64,000 bases of DNA from Cytospora piceicola (taxonomy: Eukaryota; Ascomycota; Sordariomycetes; Diaporthales; Cytosporaceae), in assembly GCA_023375675.1 (NCBI GenBank), contig JALQBC010000022.1, positions 186,001-250,000 on the forward strand, in the 5' to 3' direction. Shown one piece after another: positions 32,578-43,997 of the stretch. Both the position numbers and the translations under genes were made by a program. The notes under the pieces were generated by a model. The model saw only the letters and a program-made list of their open reading frames with translations. It did no database searches and was not told the origin of the DNA. How positions within the stretch are numbered: the stretch's first letter is position 1; each line of letters opens with the position of its first letter.

Positions 32578-33681
32578 TCACGTTGGCTTCTCCAGCAGCT
32601 CAGGAGCCTGGTCCCGCAGAACATCATGGAGTGTTTCCAATATACGACCGTGGAGGTTGCTCGGCGCGGCAACGATGCCATAGTTGGATACCATCTTCCT
32701 TCCTGCAACCCAGTTGATTTCCTTCCCATCAACATCCGAGACTTTGCCGCCGACCTCCTCGAACAAAAGCATGGCGCCAGCATGGTCCCAGATTTTGGCC
32801 AGTCTTGACCGTTCCGTGTATGCCCAGAAAGTCGTGTTTGCGACGTTGAGCGCAAGGAGAACCCAGCGGATCACCCAAGGGAGGAGTATGCTTCCCGGAA
32901 ACTCAACATCAAGACGAGTGGCGACGGCCCTGTGGACGGCGACAGCTCCGCTGGTGTTGACAGCCGTCACTGAGCGGAGAGAAGACGCTGTTTCGGCGTG
33001 TCTGGGGAGTTGCGTTATGGTCACCTCATCCGAAGTGCCATGCAGTTTCCGGGTGAAAGCACCGTGGCCTCGTACGGCGAAGATGATGCCTCCTTCTCCT
33101 TCGGGGTCCAATGAGTTGTCCGAAGCGGGAAACTGCACGTCCATGGACATGTTTGGGCACCCGACGGCAGACAGCACCTGTTTCCCATCCTCCAGAAGGG
33201 CGATGTTGATGGCGTACACAAGCCCCTTGACGAAGTTCTCGGTTCCGTCGATGGGGTCAAAGACCCAAATTCTGCCTCCAACATCGGGCGTGCCGTATCC
33301 ACACCAGTCGATCACCTCACACATCTGCTCAGGCGACTCTGGGAACCTGACGAGAGAATACGTGCCATCCTCTCTCTGGCTCTGTGTGCGCTGCAGGGTA
33401 GCCCATACGCGGTCGTGCAATGTAGCATTCTCCTTCAGCTCGCTGGCGGACTCTTCGCCGACGAACTTGTCTCCTGGGAAGTGGGCGTGCAGAGTGCTGG
33501 CGAGCAAGGCTTGGATGGCAAAGTCTGCGATGGTGACAGGGCTCAGGTCGTCCTTGGAGACAACTCCCATTCCGATGGCTCCCTTATCCTGGGCCTGAGA
33601 CAGGATGTACTCGCTGAGCTTTGCTGCTTGTTGGATGGCCTGGAAGGCAACTTCCAACTCCTTCGAATAGGGTGAATCCAT
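32578..33681 (-). CDS. MET22: 3'(2'),5'-bisphosphate nucleotidase (Met22/Hal2 type)
   Basis: A single-exon frame of 367 residues, close to yeast Hal2 (357). It has the inositol-monophosphatase metal-site motifs in order: DDLSPVTIADFAIQ near 44, GEES with E76/E77, WVFDPIDGTENFVKG with D142, D145 and T147, and WDHAGAMLLFEEVGG near 303. The DLSPVTIAD loop and length favour the PAP phosphatase branch over inositol monophosphatase. The enzyme converts 3'-phosphoadenosine 5'-phosphate to AMP in sulfate assimilation, is inhibited by Li+ and Na+ in yeast, and acts in the cytosol. It is divergent from the P450 gene across 891 bp. Full length, no anomalies. Confidence 0.9.
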   Translation of the reverse strand: MDSPYSKELEVAFQAIQQAAKLSEYILSQAQDKGAIGMGVVSKDDLSPVTIADFAIQALLASTLHAHFPGDKFVGEESASELKENATLHDRVWATLQRTQSQREDGTYSLVRFPESPEQMCEVIDWCGYGTPDVGGRIWVFDPIDGTENFVKGLVYAINIALLEDGKQVLSAVGCPNMSMDVQFPASDNSLDPEGEGGIIFAVRGHGAFTRKLHGTSDEVTITQLPRHAETASSLRSVTAVNTSGAVAVHRAVATRLDVEFPGSILLPWVIRWVLLALNVANTTFWAYTERSRLAKIWDHAGAMLLFEEVGGKVSDVDGKEINWVAGRKMVSNYGIVAAPSNLHGRILETLHDVLRDQAPELLEKPT

Positions 33682-34572
33682 GGTTGCACAAACGTAAATC
33701 TTTCTCGGTGGAACCTTTTGTCTATCTGGTGATGAGGGACCGTTCAGCGAAGTGGCTCCGGGTGTCGTTTGTGAAGATGAAGTGTAGTGAGGTTTCGAAA
33801 GTGACTCATCAGGAAGAGGGAGAATAAGGTTGGCTGGCCTTCATTGAACCTTGGAAGTGAGTGAGATAATGGTTGGGATTTTACTCTCTCTTTCAACCCG
33901 AACCCTTGTCAGACTTGGAGTGGGACCCCCCCCCCAAACCACATGAAATAACTCCGTGGACGACGACATTGAAACCTTGAAAATGAACCTCGAGTTCACA
34001 CCAACGTATCAAAGATAATTCCAAACAAGGTTCTTAAAGCTTGCTCTACATAATGCCCTGTAGACAGCTGCTCACACTTCCAAAAAGCCAACGTGCCCGT
34101 GATGTTGCCCGTACCTGCTTGAAATATCTTGTCAATCTTCACCTATAACCTTGCCCCCCCCCCCCTCCTTCTTACCTCCCTGAGTACCTACTTACTTGAG
34201 TACCTGGGTATCTCTTCACTTTGACCAAACGCAAGTAGGAAACACAATGGTCTATGTAGTAATGCTGCCTTGTGCCTGTCTTGAGTGAATGTCACACTGG
34301 CCCTGTGTTGTGGGGGTTGTGGGGTGCACCGCAGCTTTACCACCGCCCCCAATATTGAATACTCCTCACCTGGATTCGGTTTGGGGGCTTCAAGCAGTGT
34401 GCCCATGGAGGTTTCTGTATCGATATTCCGGTCCATCCCATTTGTCGGTGTCCAAATCTCCACCCTTTGGTCTCTTCCTCATAAATAACCGTGCTGCCAC
34501 CCAGCTTATACTCGAGCAGTATCTCCTGCAGTCTCCTGCAATGACAATAACTTTCGCCAGACCATCACAAAC
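33682..34572. other. Divergent promoter region between MET22-like and P450 genes
   Basis: An 891-bp shared upstream region. It holds poly-C tracts near 33930 and 34157, a TACCTA-rich stretch near 34185-34210, and near the P450 an ATAAATAA element. Confidence 0.5.
34481..34488 (+). promoter_or_regulatory. TATA-like element (ATAAATAA) upstream of the P450 gene
   Basis: Located about 85 nt before the P450 ATG at 34573, the best TATA match in the divergent region. Confidence 0.35.
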
Positions 34573-36216
34573 ATGATGATTCTTTCGCCTATCAAGACTT
34601 TCTCCGCAGCCTTTGTGGTCTTGTACATTCTCTATGTGCTCTTAGCCCCCTTCCTCTCCCCACTTCGAAGAGTCCCAGGGCCTTTCTATGCGCGTTTCAC
34701 CAACCTTTTCTATCTGAACCGTGTTCGTAATGGCGGCTTTCAGCACGAGAACGTTGCCTTGCATCGCAAGTTCGGTCCTCTGGTCCGCCTTGGTCCGAAG
34801 CTCGTCAGTATTGACGATCCCAGTGCACTCAAGACCATATACGGCATCGGGTCCAAGTTCCCCAAGAGTGACTGGTACTACGCGTGGAGGGTGCCAGGGC
34901 CCGGCAACTTCACGCTCTTCGCAGATCAAAACATTGCGCGCCACGCCGACACACGCAAGCGTTTCCAGAATTTATATAGCATGACCTCGTTGGTCTCTTA
35001 TGAGACTTTTGTTGACGAGTGCGCCGATATTTTCGCCAAGCGGTTGCAGGAAATTGCAGATGCTGGAGAACAGCTGAATGTGGGGCACTGGTTCCAGTGC
35101 TATGCCTTCGACGTGATCGCTTGTATCACATATGGAAACCGGTTTGGCTTCTTAGATAGCGGTCATGATATCCGGGGCATGATGGGAGACCTACATGCGA
35201 TGCTGCGATATTCTGCCCTGGTCGGCGTCTACTCGTGGTTGCATGATTGGATTTTCCATCCAGCTGCCAGGTTGCAGTTGTTTGGCGCCAGAGGCCGGGT
35301 GACCCTCATGGATTTTGTTAAGAAACGCTTGGCTATCAGACGAGAAGAGAGGGAAGTGGAGGATGCGGAGGGTAAGGTGCAAGGTCAGGCCGAGGGTGCG
35401 CCGAGACACTTTCTTGATCGACTGCTCGATCAGAACCAAGAAAACCCCGAGAAGATGACCATGTATCACGTCTTCCTGGTCTGTCAGTCCAACGTCAATG
35501 CAGGCTCGGACACCACTGCGACGAGCCTGTCAGGGATGCTGTACCACCTCCTGAGAAACCCACAGGTCCTGAACAGGCTGAAGCAAGAGATCAGGGAGTT
35601 CGGCTCCAGGGGCCAGCTCTCGAAGCAGCCAACCTTCAGAGAGACGCAGCAGATGCCCTACTTGGACGCGGTGATCAAGGAGTCCCTCCGTCTCCATTCT
35701 GCAGTAGGCTTACCACTGTGGCGCGAGGTGCCGGAAGGGGGCGTGACGGTGTCGGGCCAGTATCTGCCCCAGGGTACCAATGTTGGCGTCAACGCATGGG
35801 TCGCTGTGAGTAAATTTTACTGATCTGATCTGATCTGAGCTGAGGTGAGGTGAGCTGAGGTGAGCAATGGCTAATCTGTGTGACTGCGGAAGCACCTGAA
35901 CGAAGATGTCTGGGGAGCGGACGCCAAGCAGTTCAGGCCAGAACGGTGGTGTGAAGCTCAAGCCGAAGCGCTGGGCGGCAATAAGGACAGACTGCGGCGG
36001 ATGGAGGCGTACTATCTCCCGTTTGGGCTGGGCTCGAGGACATGCGTCGGTCGGCATGTCAGCATCCTCGAGATATCCAAGCTGATGCCGAGGCTTCTCA
36101 GAGACTTCGAGTTTGAGCTGGAAAGACCCGGCGAGGAGTGGGAATGCGATAACACATGGTTTGTTTTACCAAAGAATTTCTATGTTCGGGTGAGAAGGGC
36201 GATTCCGGCATCGTGA
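34573..36216 (+). CDS. Cytochrome P450, pisatin-demethylase-like, 2 exons
   Basis: Exons 34573-35805 and 35893-36216 encode 518 residues. An N-terminal membrane anchor (about residues 10-28) precedes the proline hinge RVPGPFYARF. The oxygen-binding helix I motif is AGSDTT (310-315), the ExxR pair is E370/R373 in KESLRLH, the PERF-type segment is FRPERW, and the heme loop FGLGSRTCVG places the axial thiolate at C462. The intron (GTGAGT to GGAAG) lies between the K-helix and the heme domain and is needed to reach the heme loop. The N-terminal half resembles the fungal pisatin demethylase-like group, often used in detoxifying plant phenolics or tailoring metabolites. Substrate specificity cannot be read from sequence. 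No PKS, NRPS or terpene-synthase gene is nearby. Confidence 0.93.
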
Positions 36217-36736
36217 TATTGGTGGGGGACAACTCTTACCCGGGCCGTTTCAACGGCGACAGCCGGGTGAGCGGCACAGTTCCGTTTGTCCATGGATCAG
36301 GCCACCTGATCATGTCTGGGGACCCCAGACTAATCTATCGGAATGTTGCGGAGGTAGGCCTGGCAGTTAGGCCTGATAGGGTACTTGATAGGCGGTGACA
36401 CTTCAAACAGCCGGGAGTTTCCCCACACAAGCAGGTGTTAGTGCACGGGCACTTTTGGACAATTAGCACCTATAGCACTCCAAGACTTCTGCCACTTACT
36501 GCGTACCTTGATTACCTAGGTTAGTAGCTACCTAGTCTACCTAGGCATTCAAAGCTGTCGACTGTGACACCACTCACAGACCTACCTGTTCGTGTTGGAC
36601 TTTCACACACTGTCTTGTTATATTCCATTCTATCTCTCTTCCTTCCTTCCTTCGCCCTCTCTTCTCATTGCCACCCCCTGCCCAGGTGTCTTCTCCCATC
36701 CAATCCAGTCCAATTCAATCAGCTCCACAACCCAAG
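36217..36736. other. Promoter and leader of aspartate aminotransferase gene
   Basis: About 520 bp after the P450. TACCTAGG-type words cluster at 36508-36545, followed by a pyrimidine-rich leader (CTTCCTTCCTTC) just before the ATG at 36737. Confidence 0.5.
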
Positions 36737-38332
36737 ATGCTGGCCACCACAGTTAGAACTGTCGCTCGTCGAGCTGCGTTCCGCAACATCGCGGCTCTGC
36801 GCACGGCTTCCACCTGGGCCAACGTTCCCCAGGGTCCTCCAGTAAGTCTGCGGAATGACCTAATTCGGGTACTCATAGCTGCTATGTTCTTTGCCCAAGC
36901 TGACAGTGCTCCAGGATGTAAGTTATGTCTACACAGATAACCGTGAATGAGGTGAAGTGGTTCGCAATTGCTGATGGGCCGTTTGTTGTGCGTCATCACA
37001 GGCCATTCTGGGTACGTCCTCCATCCCACCAGAGAGGTAGATACTCTGAGCCCGCCCAGGAAATGTGACTAACATGTCACGCCCAACTTACAGGTATCAC
37101 CGAGGCTTTCAAGGCCGATTCTTTCGACCAGAAGATCAACCTAGGTACGATTACCACAGCGATACCGAAGCCGAAACCTACGAGCCCACCGGGCGCCCAG
37201 ACCAACGCAATGTTGACCTAACCCTCGTACAGGTGTTGGAGCTTACCGAGATGACAAGGGAAAGCCTTACGTGCTGCCCTCAGTGCGCAAGGCCGAGGAC
37301 AAGGTCATCAGCTCGCGCATGAACAAGGAGTACGCCGGCATCACTGGTGTGCCCGAGTTCACCAGTGCCGCCGCCAAGTTGGCCTACGGCAAGGACAGCA
37401 GTGCCCTCGAGCGAACCGTCATTACCCAGTCCATCTCCGGCACCGGAGCCCTGCGAATCGGCGGCGCTTTCCTGGCCCGTTTCTACCCTGGCGACAAGAC
37501 CATCTACATTCCCACACCTTCATGGGCCAACCACGGCGCCGTATTCAAGGATTCTGGCCTGAAGGTTGAGAAGTACCGATACTACAACAAGGACACGATC
37601 GGCCTGGACTTCGACGGTATGGTTGCTGACATCAAGGCCGCCCCCAAGGGTAGCGTGTTCCTCCTGCACGCCTGTGCCCACAACCCCACCGGTGTGGACC
37701 CCACCCCCGAGCAGTGGAAGGCCATCGAGGTTGCCATCAAGGAGGGCGGACACTACCCCTTCTTCGATATGGCATACCAGGGCTTCGCCAGTGGCGACAT
37801 CAACCAGGACGCCTTCGCTCTGCGCTACTTTGTCGAGAAGGGCCACAACCCCTGCCTGGCTCAGTCGTTCGCCAAGAACATGGGCCTGTATGGCGAGCGT
37901 GCCGGTGCCTTCTCGATTGTATGCGAGTCGGCCGAGGAGAAGAAGCGCGTTGATTCCCAGGTCAAGATCCTCGTGCGCCCCCTGTACTCCAACCCGCCCA
38001 TCCACGGCGCCCGTATCGCGGCCGAGATCCTCAACAGCCCGGAGCTGTACGACGAGTGGTTGGTCGAGGTCAAGGGCATGGCGGACCGCATCATCAAGAT
38101 GCGCGCCCTGCTCAAGGAGAACCTGGAGACTCTCGGTTCCAAGCACGACTGGTCCCACATCACGAGCCAGATCGGCATGTTCGCCTTCACCGGCCTGACC
38201 CCCGAGGAGATGGACAAGCTGGCTAAGGAGCACTCGGTCTACGCCACCAAGGATGGCCGTATCTCGGTCGCTGGCATTACCAGCGGCAATGTGGGAAGAC
38301 TGGCCCAGGCCATCTACGCCGTCAAGGGCTAG
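36737..38332 (+). CDS. Mitochondrial aspartate aminotransferase, with a probable 3-nt micro-exon
   Basis: Proposed exons are 36737-36841, 36915-36917 (GAT), 37002-37011, 37094-37144 and 37233-38332, giving 422 residues. The first 27 or so residues are Arg/Ala-rich without acidic residues, a mitochondrial presequence. The mature part begins [14 protein letters not shown] and continues [20 protein letters not shown]. Conserved sites include [27 protein letters not shown], the PLP-lysine in [14 protein letters not shown] and the substrate-binding Arg in [10 protein letters not shown](V). The enzyme interconverts aspartate/2-oxoglutarate and oxaloacetate/glutamate in the malate-aspartate shuttle. 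The 3-nt exon restores the Asp of the conserved GPPD-x-ILG segment and has perfect flanks (CTCCAG before, GTAAGT after). Skipping it keeps frame, so a gene finder could omit it unnoticed. Confidence 0.93.
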
Positions 38333-40770
38333 GAGGGCTAGAAAGAGCCAGGGAAGAAAAAGTGTTTTGCATGTTTGTTTGAGTTTGAGACGAGCGAGTT
38401 ACTTCTAGGCATGGACGGGCCGAATGTTTTCGACCTTTTGGGGAGGCGAAGGCAATATTCTGCCGTTCACGGAAACGATTTGATCTGACGATATGAGGGA
38501 GGGCATGATACAAGTAGACGATTAGAACCGGGTCCAACGGTCCAAGACAGCATAATCCGAGACTTTACGAGATACGATGCGGTTCCCTCGTCGACCCGGA
38601 TCGGCGCCGTACTAACCGTGTATGTGTGTGTACCCATGCAAGTGGTAGCGTAAAACGTGATGATCGAAGAGGTCCACGATGGTCACAGGTGACGGCGGAC
38701 ACGAAGACTGTCACTGTGACAATGCGTACACACATAAAGCAACAACTCGGAACGGTTGCATTTCGAGGTTGTCCGAGTCAAGGGTGACGCAATGTGACTT
38801 GTTTGGTATCCATGTGTAGTGTATTAGAGTACCTAGGTAAGTAATTAGAGTAAGTACCTAGGTACGTTGAGCACACAAGTACTTGTTTACAGTAGTGCGA
38901 GTGCATTGTTGATGTGGCCGCTGGCAGGAGACCCACACAGCCCACGATTCCAGATGTCAATCATTGTATCTACAGATTACACGCACCAAAGACGACCCAC
39001 GCGGTCCACAATATTGGCGCTTATAGGCGCTTGCAGCATGGAGACAGATGTGGAGACAGCCGCGGTACATCGGTGCGTCGCAGGCCAATAGATGGGCCGC
39101 AACAGGGAAAGCTGAGACGAGCGGGCCCGATCGCTGGCCATTCCGGCAATTGACCTGCGACCTCGAGCTTAAAGCTCCTTCCGGCCTTCTGCCTTGGCCT
39201 GGTACACCACGCATGTGTACACAGCAACTTGGCGGGAAGAGAATGCAAGAGTCGTTGGGTTACTGTGGTGGGTGCCCTGGGGCTCAAGGTGAACAAGTAC
39301 TTTCTATGTATAGGTGACCCCTGCATTCCCGTGGAGGGCCATTATTTCCTATGTAAAGACAACCTAGGTACTTCAAAGACTAGGTACTTAGCAAGTAAGT
39401 ACTCGAGTACATTACTGGGCTGAAGTGGCCCCCGCTTCAATAACGTCCCCACCTGGGGCACAGACCCCGTTTGGGCAGACACCAATCGCACTCAAATGTC
39501 AAACAAACCACCACAACGAAACATACCTAAGTACCCATCACGCACCTCGGCACCTCAACCTGCACTGCCCTGATCTACTTTTGCCCCTGCCGCATATATG
39601 GCTGTATGGTAAGTATGGCTTGGCACATGGAGTTTGCCCGGTCGAGCCAGTATGCGCCAATCACTTCCAGTCATGACCAGGATTCCTCTTTTTGATTGAG
39701 GCTCGCAGCTCGCACATGGTCCGCATGTAGTTCGTGCGGACACCGCGCAACACCACGCAATGCCAGCGTATTCTTGCTTTTCGCCCTGGAGAGATGGCAG
39801 CCAGTCGTCTTTCGCATGGGAGGTAGCATGAGAAATATTGTTGGGCACCCTTGGTGGTTTGTATATCTCTCTGGTTCCCTCACGCTTTGCTTCCCCAGAC
39901 ACACCTCACGTGCAATGTCAGGACTGCCCTCGATATACAAGCAGGCATAGTCACTCGAACCCCTCGGCACATACACGACAGACGACAGCCGACAGCTCTG
40001 ACTACTTGCTTGTTTGCGAGGCCTGACAGTCTCCCTACGCGGCCAAATTGGCACCAGTCAATTGATCCGAGTCTTTCCTTCGTTGTAATTCCCTTCCCTG
40101 CCTCACGAGGGGGCTGCCCTGGTGGCTGGCCGAGCGCTTATTATATTCCGCGGCTATCAAAGGACCTCCAGACTGGCTTCTGAGAGCAGAACAAAGCCTA
40201 CACTTCTATTTTCGACTTCTCATCATTAGTATTCGACCAATCATAAGCGTATGTGACGCCTTCTTTCCGTCTTCTTTTTTCTTCTTTTCTTTTTTTCCGA
40301 CTTCCCTGGTTGTCACTTCATTTTTCCGCTGCCTGGGCCTGGTCTTATGGAACGATTATTCTCCCCTATTGTTGGACCTATTCAATATTCAGCTATTGTG
40401 CAACACCATTGTTCTCACAACTCATGTGATTCATGGCCTTTTGACAGAATATGGCAACAATGAGTTGATTACACACTCGATATCAATTTTGTATTCTTTT
40501 TCTTCTTTTTCAATAACGAGTCTCCTTTGTGTGCTGTGTTTCTACTTTTGGACTTCTCGGTCTTACACACCTTCTTTCATACTTTCGGTTTTGATACATC
40601 ACCCACACCCAACTTTCTCTACTCGAGTCTTGCCCACTTTGGCAAACCTTCTGGTCTACTACACCAAGATATCAATTAATTTACTGTCTGACAAAACACA
40701 CCACAGGCTATCTTTCCACCATACTCTCGCTTGATCTCCAGCTGGACTGAAACCTGACTAGACCCTCGCA
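38333..40770. other. Spacer and long T-rich leader before PRM1
   Basis: About 2.4 kb. Two exact TACCTAGGTA copies lie at 38830 and 38855, and related words at 39361-39415. From about 40200 the DNA becomes T- and CT-rich on the coding strand, typical of a fungal promoter and leader. A 121-codon Leu/Ser/Thr-rich frame at 40369-40734 is an artefact of that composition or a uORF. Confidence 0.5.
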
Positions 40771-43023
40771 ATGGCTCCGGTCTCCAACATGTTGTTTTCC
40801 AAGTTTTCCAGAAAACCCCCACAACCCGAAGCACAGGAGGCATCATGGCCCTCCGTGCCCCCTTCGCTCAACCACCAGTCCTTCGACTTTGAGGATGGCA
40901 AGCGGGAAGCTGCCGACCCAATGCCTCCTCGATCCTTCTACAACGCCGGTGAAATCACCCCCTATCTTGGCCTCCGATCACGACTGTCCCAGGTCCCCAT
41001 GAACAGATGGACGGTCCTGCTGCTCCTCGTCCTGGCCCGACTCCTGATCCTACTCGCCGGTCTCAACAAGGACATCGTCAACGCCAAAGAAAGCGCACTG
41101 TCCGCATGTACCAAGGTTGAGGATATCGGAAGCTCCATGGCGTCGATGCCTCACTATCTATCTGTCGGAGTCAACCAACTCTCAGCCGAGGGCATCACGA
41201 AGGCGGTGCATGGCATGGTCGAGATGCTTATGATGATACTCACTGGAGTGCAAGAGCTCATCTTCTTCTTCATCGAGTTCGAGATTGGCACCATCATGTG
41301 TCTCTGTACTGCCCTTGTCAATGGCGTCCTCGAATTTGCTGAGCACGCTATCAATGCTACGACTGTCCTAATCAATGAAGGGATACATGGCGCCACCAGT
41401 GTCATAGAAGACGTGGTCGACGAGATACTGGATATTAGCGGGATTTTTCTCGGGACTAAAGTGGACAACATCAAGTCTGAGGTGGACAAGCTTTCAAATC
41501 TACACATCAACACTGACAGCATTGTCAAGGACATCGCAGATCTCAATTCGAAGCTCAACTACACCGAGATGCAGGACAGCATCTTGGAAGTTATCGGCAT
41601 TCCGTTCGACCTGGTCAAGAATCTGCTCAACGAGAGCTACGGCGGCTGGGAGTTCGATCAGTCCATATTTCCCGTTGCCGAAAGGGAGTCGTTGTCCTTC
41701 TGTTCCAACAACAGCACTCTTGAGAATTTCTTCGAGGTGCTGTTCAAGATCGCCGCCAATGCGAAGATCATCATCATTGCGGTACTCATCATCCTAGCCA
41801 TCGGCGCAGCCGCCTTTATGGCGTATTGGGAGATCAAACGGTTCCACAGGCAACTGGAAAAGTCTCGGGTACTCACGAACCGCGAGCCCATGGACACTGC
41901 CTACATGGTTGGGCGACCCTTGACAGCCGGTGTCGGAATCTGGGTCTCGGAGAAGCTCTCGAGGGACCCTAAGCGCCAGGTTCTCATCCGCTGGGTGGTC
42001 GCGTATGCAACGACTTACACGGCGCTGTTCGTCCTGTCCCTTGCGATCGCTGGCGCCTTCTCATGTTTATGTCAATGGGTGATCCTGAGGGCCATCCAAA
42101 AGGAAGCCCCTGCCCTCACCGCCGAAGTAGGAGACTTTGCTAGCGACGTGGTGGTCAGCTTGGAACAAGCCTCCGCTTCCTGGGCCAACGACTCCAACAG
42201 CCTCATCCTGAGCTTACAAAACGATATCAACGATGATGTCTTTGGCTGGGTCAAGAACGCCACCACTGCGGTGAACAGCACCATCAACACATTCGACAAA
42301 TACGTGCAAGAGGGGCTCGACAAAGTCTTTGGGGGTGTTCCTCAGCTTGACAAGTTCATGAGCTCCATCGTTGCGTGCCTCATCACCGACAAGCTTGACA
42401 AGGTCCAGGAGGGCCTAACCTGGGTGAACGAAAACGCCGCAGTAACGCTTCCGCTGTTCAACGCCGACATCTTCTCTGTCGGCGCCAACGACTCTATCAA
42501 CGGCGACTCGGACCTGAAAAGCTTCCTTGCCACACCCAGCTCAACCACCACGGATGAGATCACCGATGCGATCAACAACGTGGCAGAGATGCTCCGCAAC
42601 AACATAATCCAGGAAGCCCTGATAACCCTGGTGCTGTTCCTGGTATACATAGCATACGTGTTCTTCGCCGTGGCTCAGGCGGCGATCCGGTGCTGTCTTT
42701 CCGAAAGGCCAGACGAAGTTGGTGGACAACAGCAACAGCAGCAATCGCAACCGCAACAACCCTTCCGTAATGAAGACAGCCGGGGTCCTATGATGTGTCA
42801 ATCACCACCGCCCCGGTTTCCCGACTTCGGTGCCGGTGTGCCCGAGACCCCCGTCGACGTTGCAGCTAGGGGCGTACACAACCCCTTTGCGGACACGGAG
42901 GCGTCTGAAGACGAAAAGATCGGGTACGCACTGCATGATTCCCGGGAAAGGTTGGGGATCCCGACGCCGCAGCAGGGACACTGGAGGCAGAGCGAGAGCG
43001 GCTGGATAGAGACGGACAAGTAG
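40771..43023 (+). CDS. PRM1: Plasma membrane fusion protein PRM1
   Basis: A single open frame of 750 residues, a usual size for filamentous-fungal Prm1. A cytosolic N-terminus leads to the family signature PYLGLRSRLSQVPMNRWTVL. Hydrophobic spans fall at about 79-98, 152-184, 332-353, 408-438 and 615-640. Between them are two large extracellular loops with N-glycosylation sites (NAT, NYT, NES, NNST) and amphipathic helices. The C-terminal tail is cytosolic, with a Gln-rich stretch near 650. Prm1 acts at the plasma membrane in cell-cell fusion, of mating cells in yeast and also of vegetative germlings in Neurospora. It is a single exon with no anomaly seen. A long pyrimidine-rich leader precedes the ATG. 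Confidence 0.92.
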   Translation: MAPVSNMLFSKFSRKPPQPEAQEASWPSVPPSLNHQSFDFEDGKREAADPMPPRSFYNAGEITPYLGLRSRLSQVPMNRWTVLLLLVLARLLILLAGLNKDIVNAKESALSACTKVEDIGSSMASMPHYLSVGVNQLSAEGITKAVHGMVEMLMMILTGVQELIFFFIEFEIGTIMCLCTALVNGVLEFAEHAINATTVLINEGIHGATSVIEDVVDEILDISGIFLGTKVDNIKSEVDKLSNLHINTDSIVKDIADLNSKLNYTEMQDSILEVIGIPFDLVKNLLNESYGGWEFDQSIFPVAERESLSFCSNNSTLENFFEVLFKIAANAKIIIIAVLIILAIGAAAFMAYWEIKRFHRQLEKSRVLTNREPMDTAYMVGRPLTAGVGIWVSEKLSRDPKRQVLIRWVVAYATTYTALFVLSLAIAGAFSCLCQWVILRAIQKEAPALTAEVGDFASDVVVSLEQASASWANDSNSLILSLQNDINDDVFGWVKNATTAVNSTINTFDKYVQEGLDKVFGGVPQLDKFMSSIVACLITDKLDKVQEGLTWVNENAAVTLPLFNADIFSVGANDSINGDSDLKSFLATPSSTTTDEITDAINNVAEMLRNNIIQEALITLVLFLVYIAYVFFAVAQAAIRCCLSERPDEVGGQQQQQQSQPQQPFRNEDSRGPMMCQSPPPRFPDFGAGVPETPVDVAARGVHNPFADTEASEDEKIGYALHDSRERLGIPTPQQGHWRQSESGWIETDK

Positions 43024-43997
43024 GACGAGTCTGGACCGCCAAATGATCCGTACTGCCACCTGTGAAGGGAACCCTTGGTGGATGGGGTTGTCTGTGGCGG
43101 TTTGGCACAAGAAGCAACGGCATTGGACGGCATTGGCGGCGTCTATCCTTGTGTGTTTTTTTTCGTCCTTCTTTCTTTCTTTTCTTGTTTGCATTTACTG
43201 GTCATATTGCCAAAGAGCGGGTGTATTTGGAGGGGATTTGGGGGGGGGGTTCGACACAAAAGAATCGGAGGAAGGCTTTGTCTTTGTCAACGGTCATGAC
43301 AGATAATGCAGTAAAGACGCGGCTGGCCGCAGCAAAGCCGCGAGGCTTCAAAAATGGTTTGGGATACAGATAGGTCTATCTGGTCTATGCATTAATGTCT
43401 TAATTAAAAGGGACGGCGATGAGAAGCAGGCAGAAATCGAGGAATCGAGTAGATATATGACCGAAGAGTCAATACTACAAATGAATGACTGCCATATTGC
43501 ATAAAGTGTTGAGGTTCGTTCTAGTGTCCAGTGTCCAGTTTCCAGCATCCAGCATCCAGCATTTTACCTACCTCTACCCAGGTAGGTACAGTATCTATGT
43601 AATTGGTGTGTATCAGTTGGTCAAGTACTTATACGTCAGGGGTGGCGATAGTTTAACGGCAAGAAATGTGGATCTTGCTTAAGTATGCTGCGAGGGGCGA
43701 CTGACCCCATTGATCAATCGGTTCATTTTGAGGGCCGCGGGGTTTGCTGCAGCGGCCCTGACGTGTGTCATTCCGCCTGCCTCGGTCGGACACTGGATAG
43801 AAATTTGGTGACTCAAGAAGTCTCAACGTCTGAAAGCCCTCTTTTACCAGATACTATTTCCCCATACCTTCCTTTACTTGGGCCCAATTCATCTTGTTGT
43901 TACTACTCCTCATAGACTTGTCTTTCATTTACCCTCGTACACGTCCATTGGTCTCATTGTAATACACCAAGAAGAACAAAGAGAAGAAAAACACATC
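43024..43997. other. Spacer between PRM1 and tryptophan synthase genes
   Basis: About 970 bp. It holds the PRM1 3' UTR, a short CCAG-type tandem near 43525-43560, a TACCTACC/AGGTAGGT inverted pair near 43566-43590, and the promoter of the tryptophan synthase gene. No additional gene. Confidence 0.5.

Noticed and set aside
37520..38233. 237-codon minus-strand Leu/Val-rich ORF
   Set aside because: Antisense shadow of the main exon of aspartate aminotransferase.
34573..38332. Possible secondary-metabolite cluster around the P450
   Set aside because: Neighbours are Met22-like phosphatase, aspartate aminotransferase and Prm1; no backbone synthase, transporter or pathway regulator is present.
40369..40734. 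121-codon Leu/Ser-rich frame upstream of PRM1
   Set aside because: Lies in a T/CT-rich leader; hydrophobicity follows from base composition, not from a believable membrane protein.
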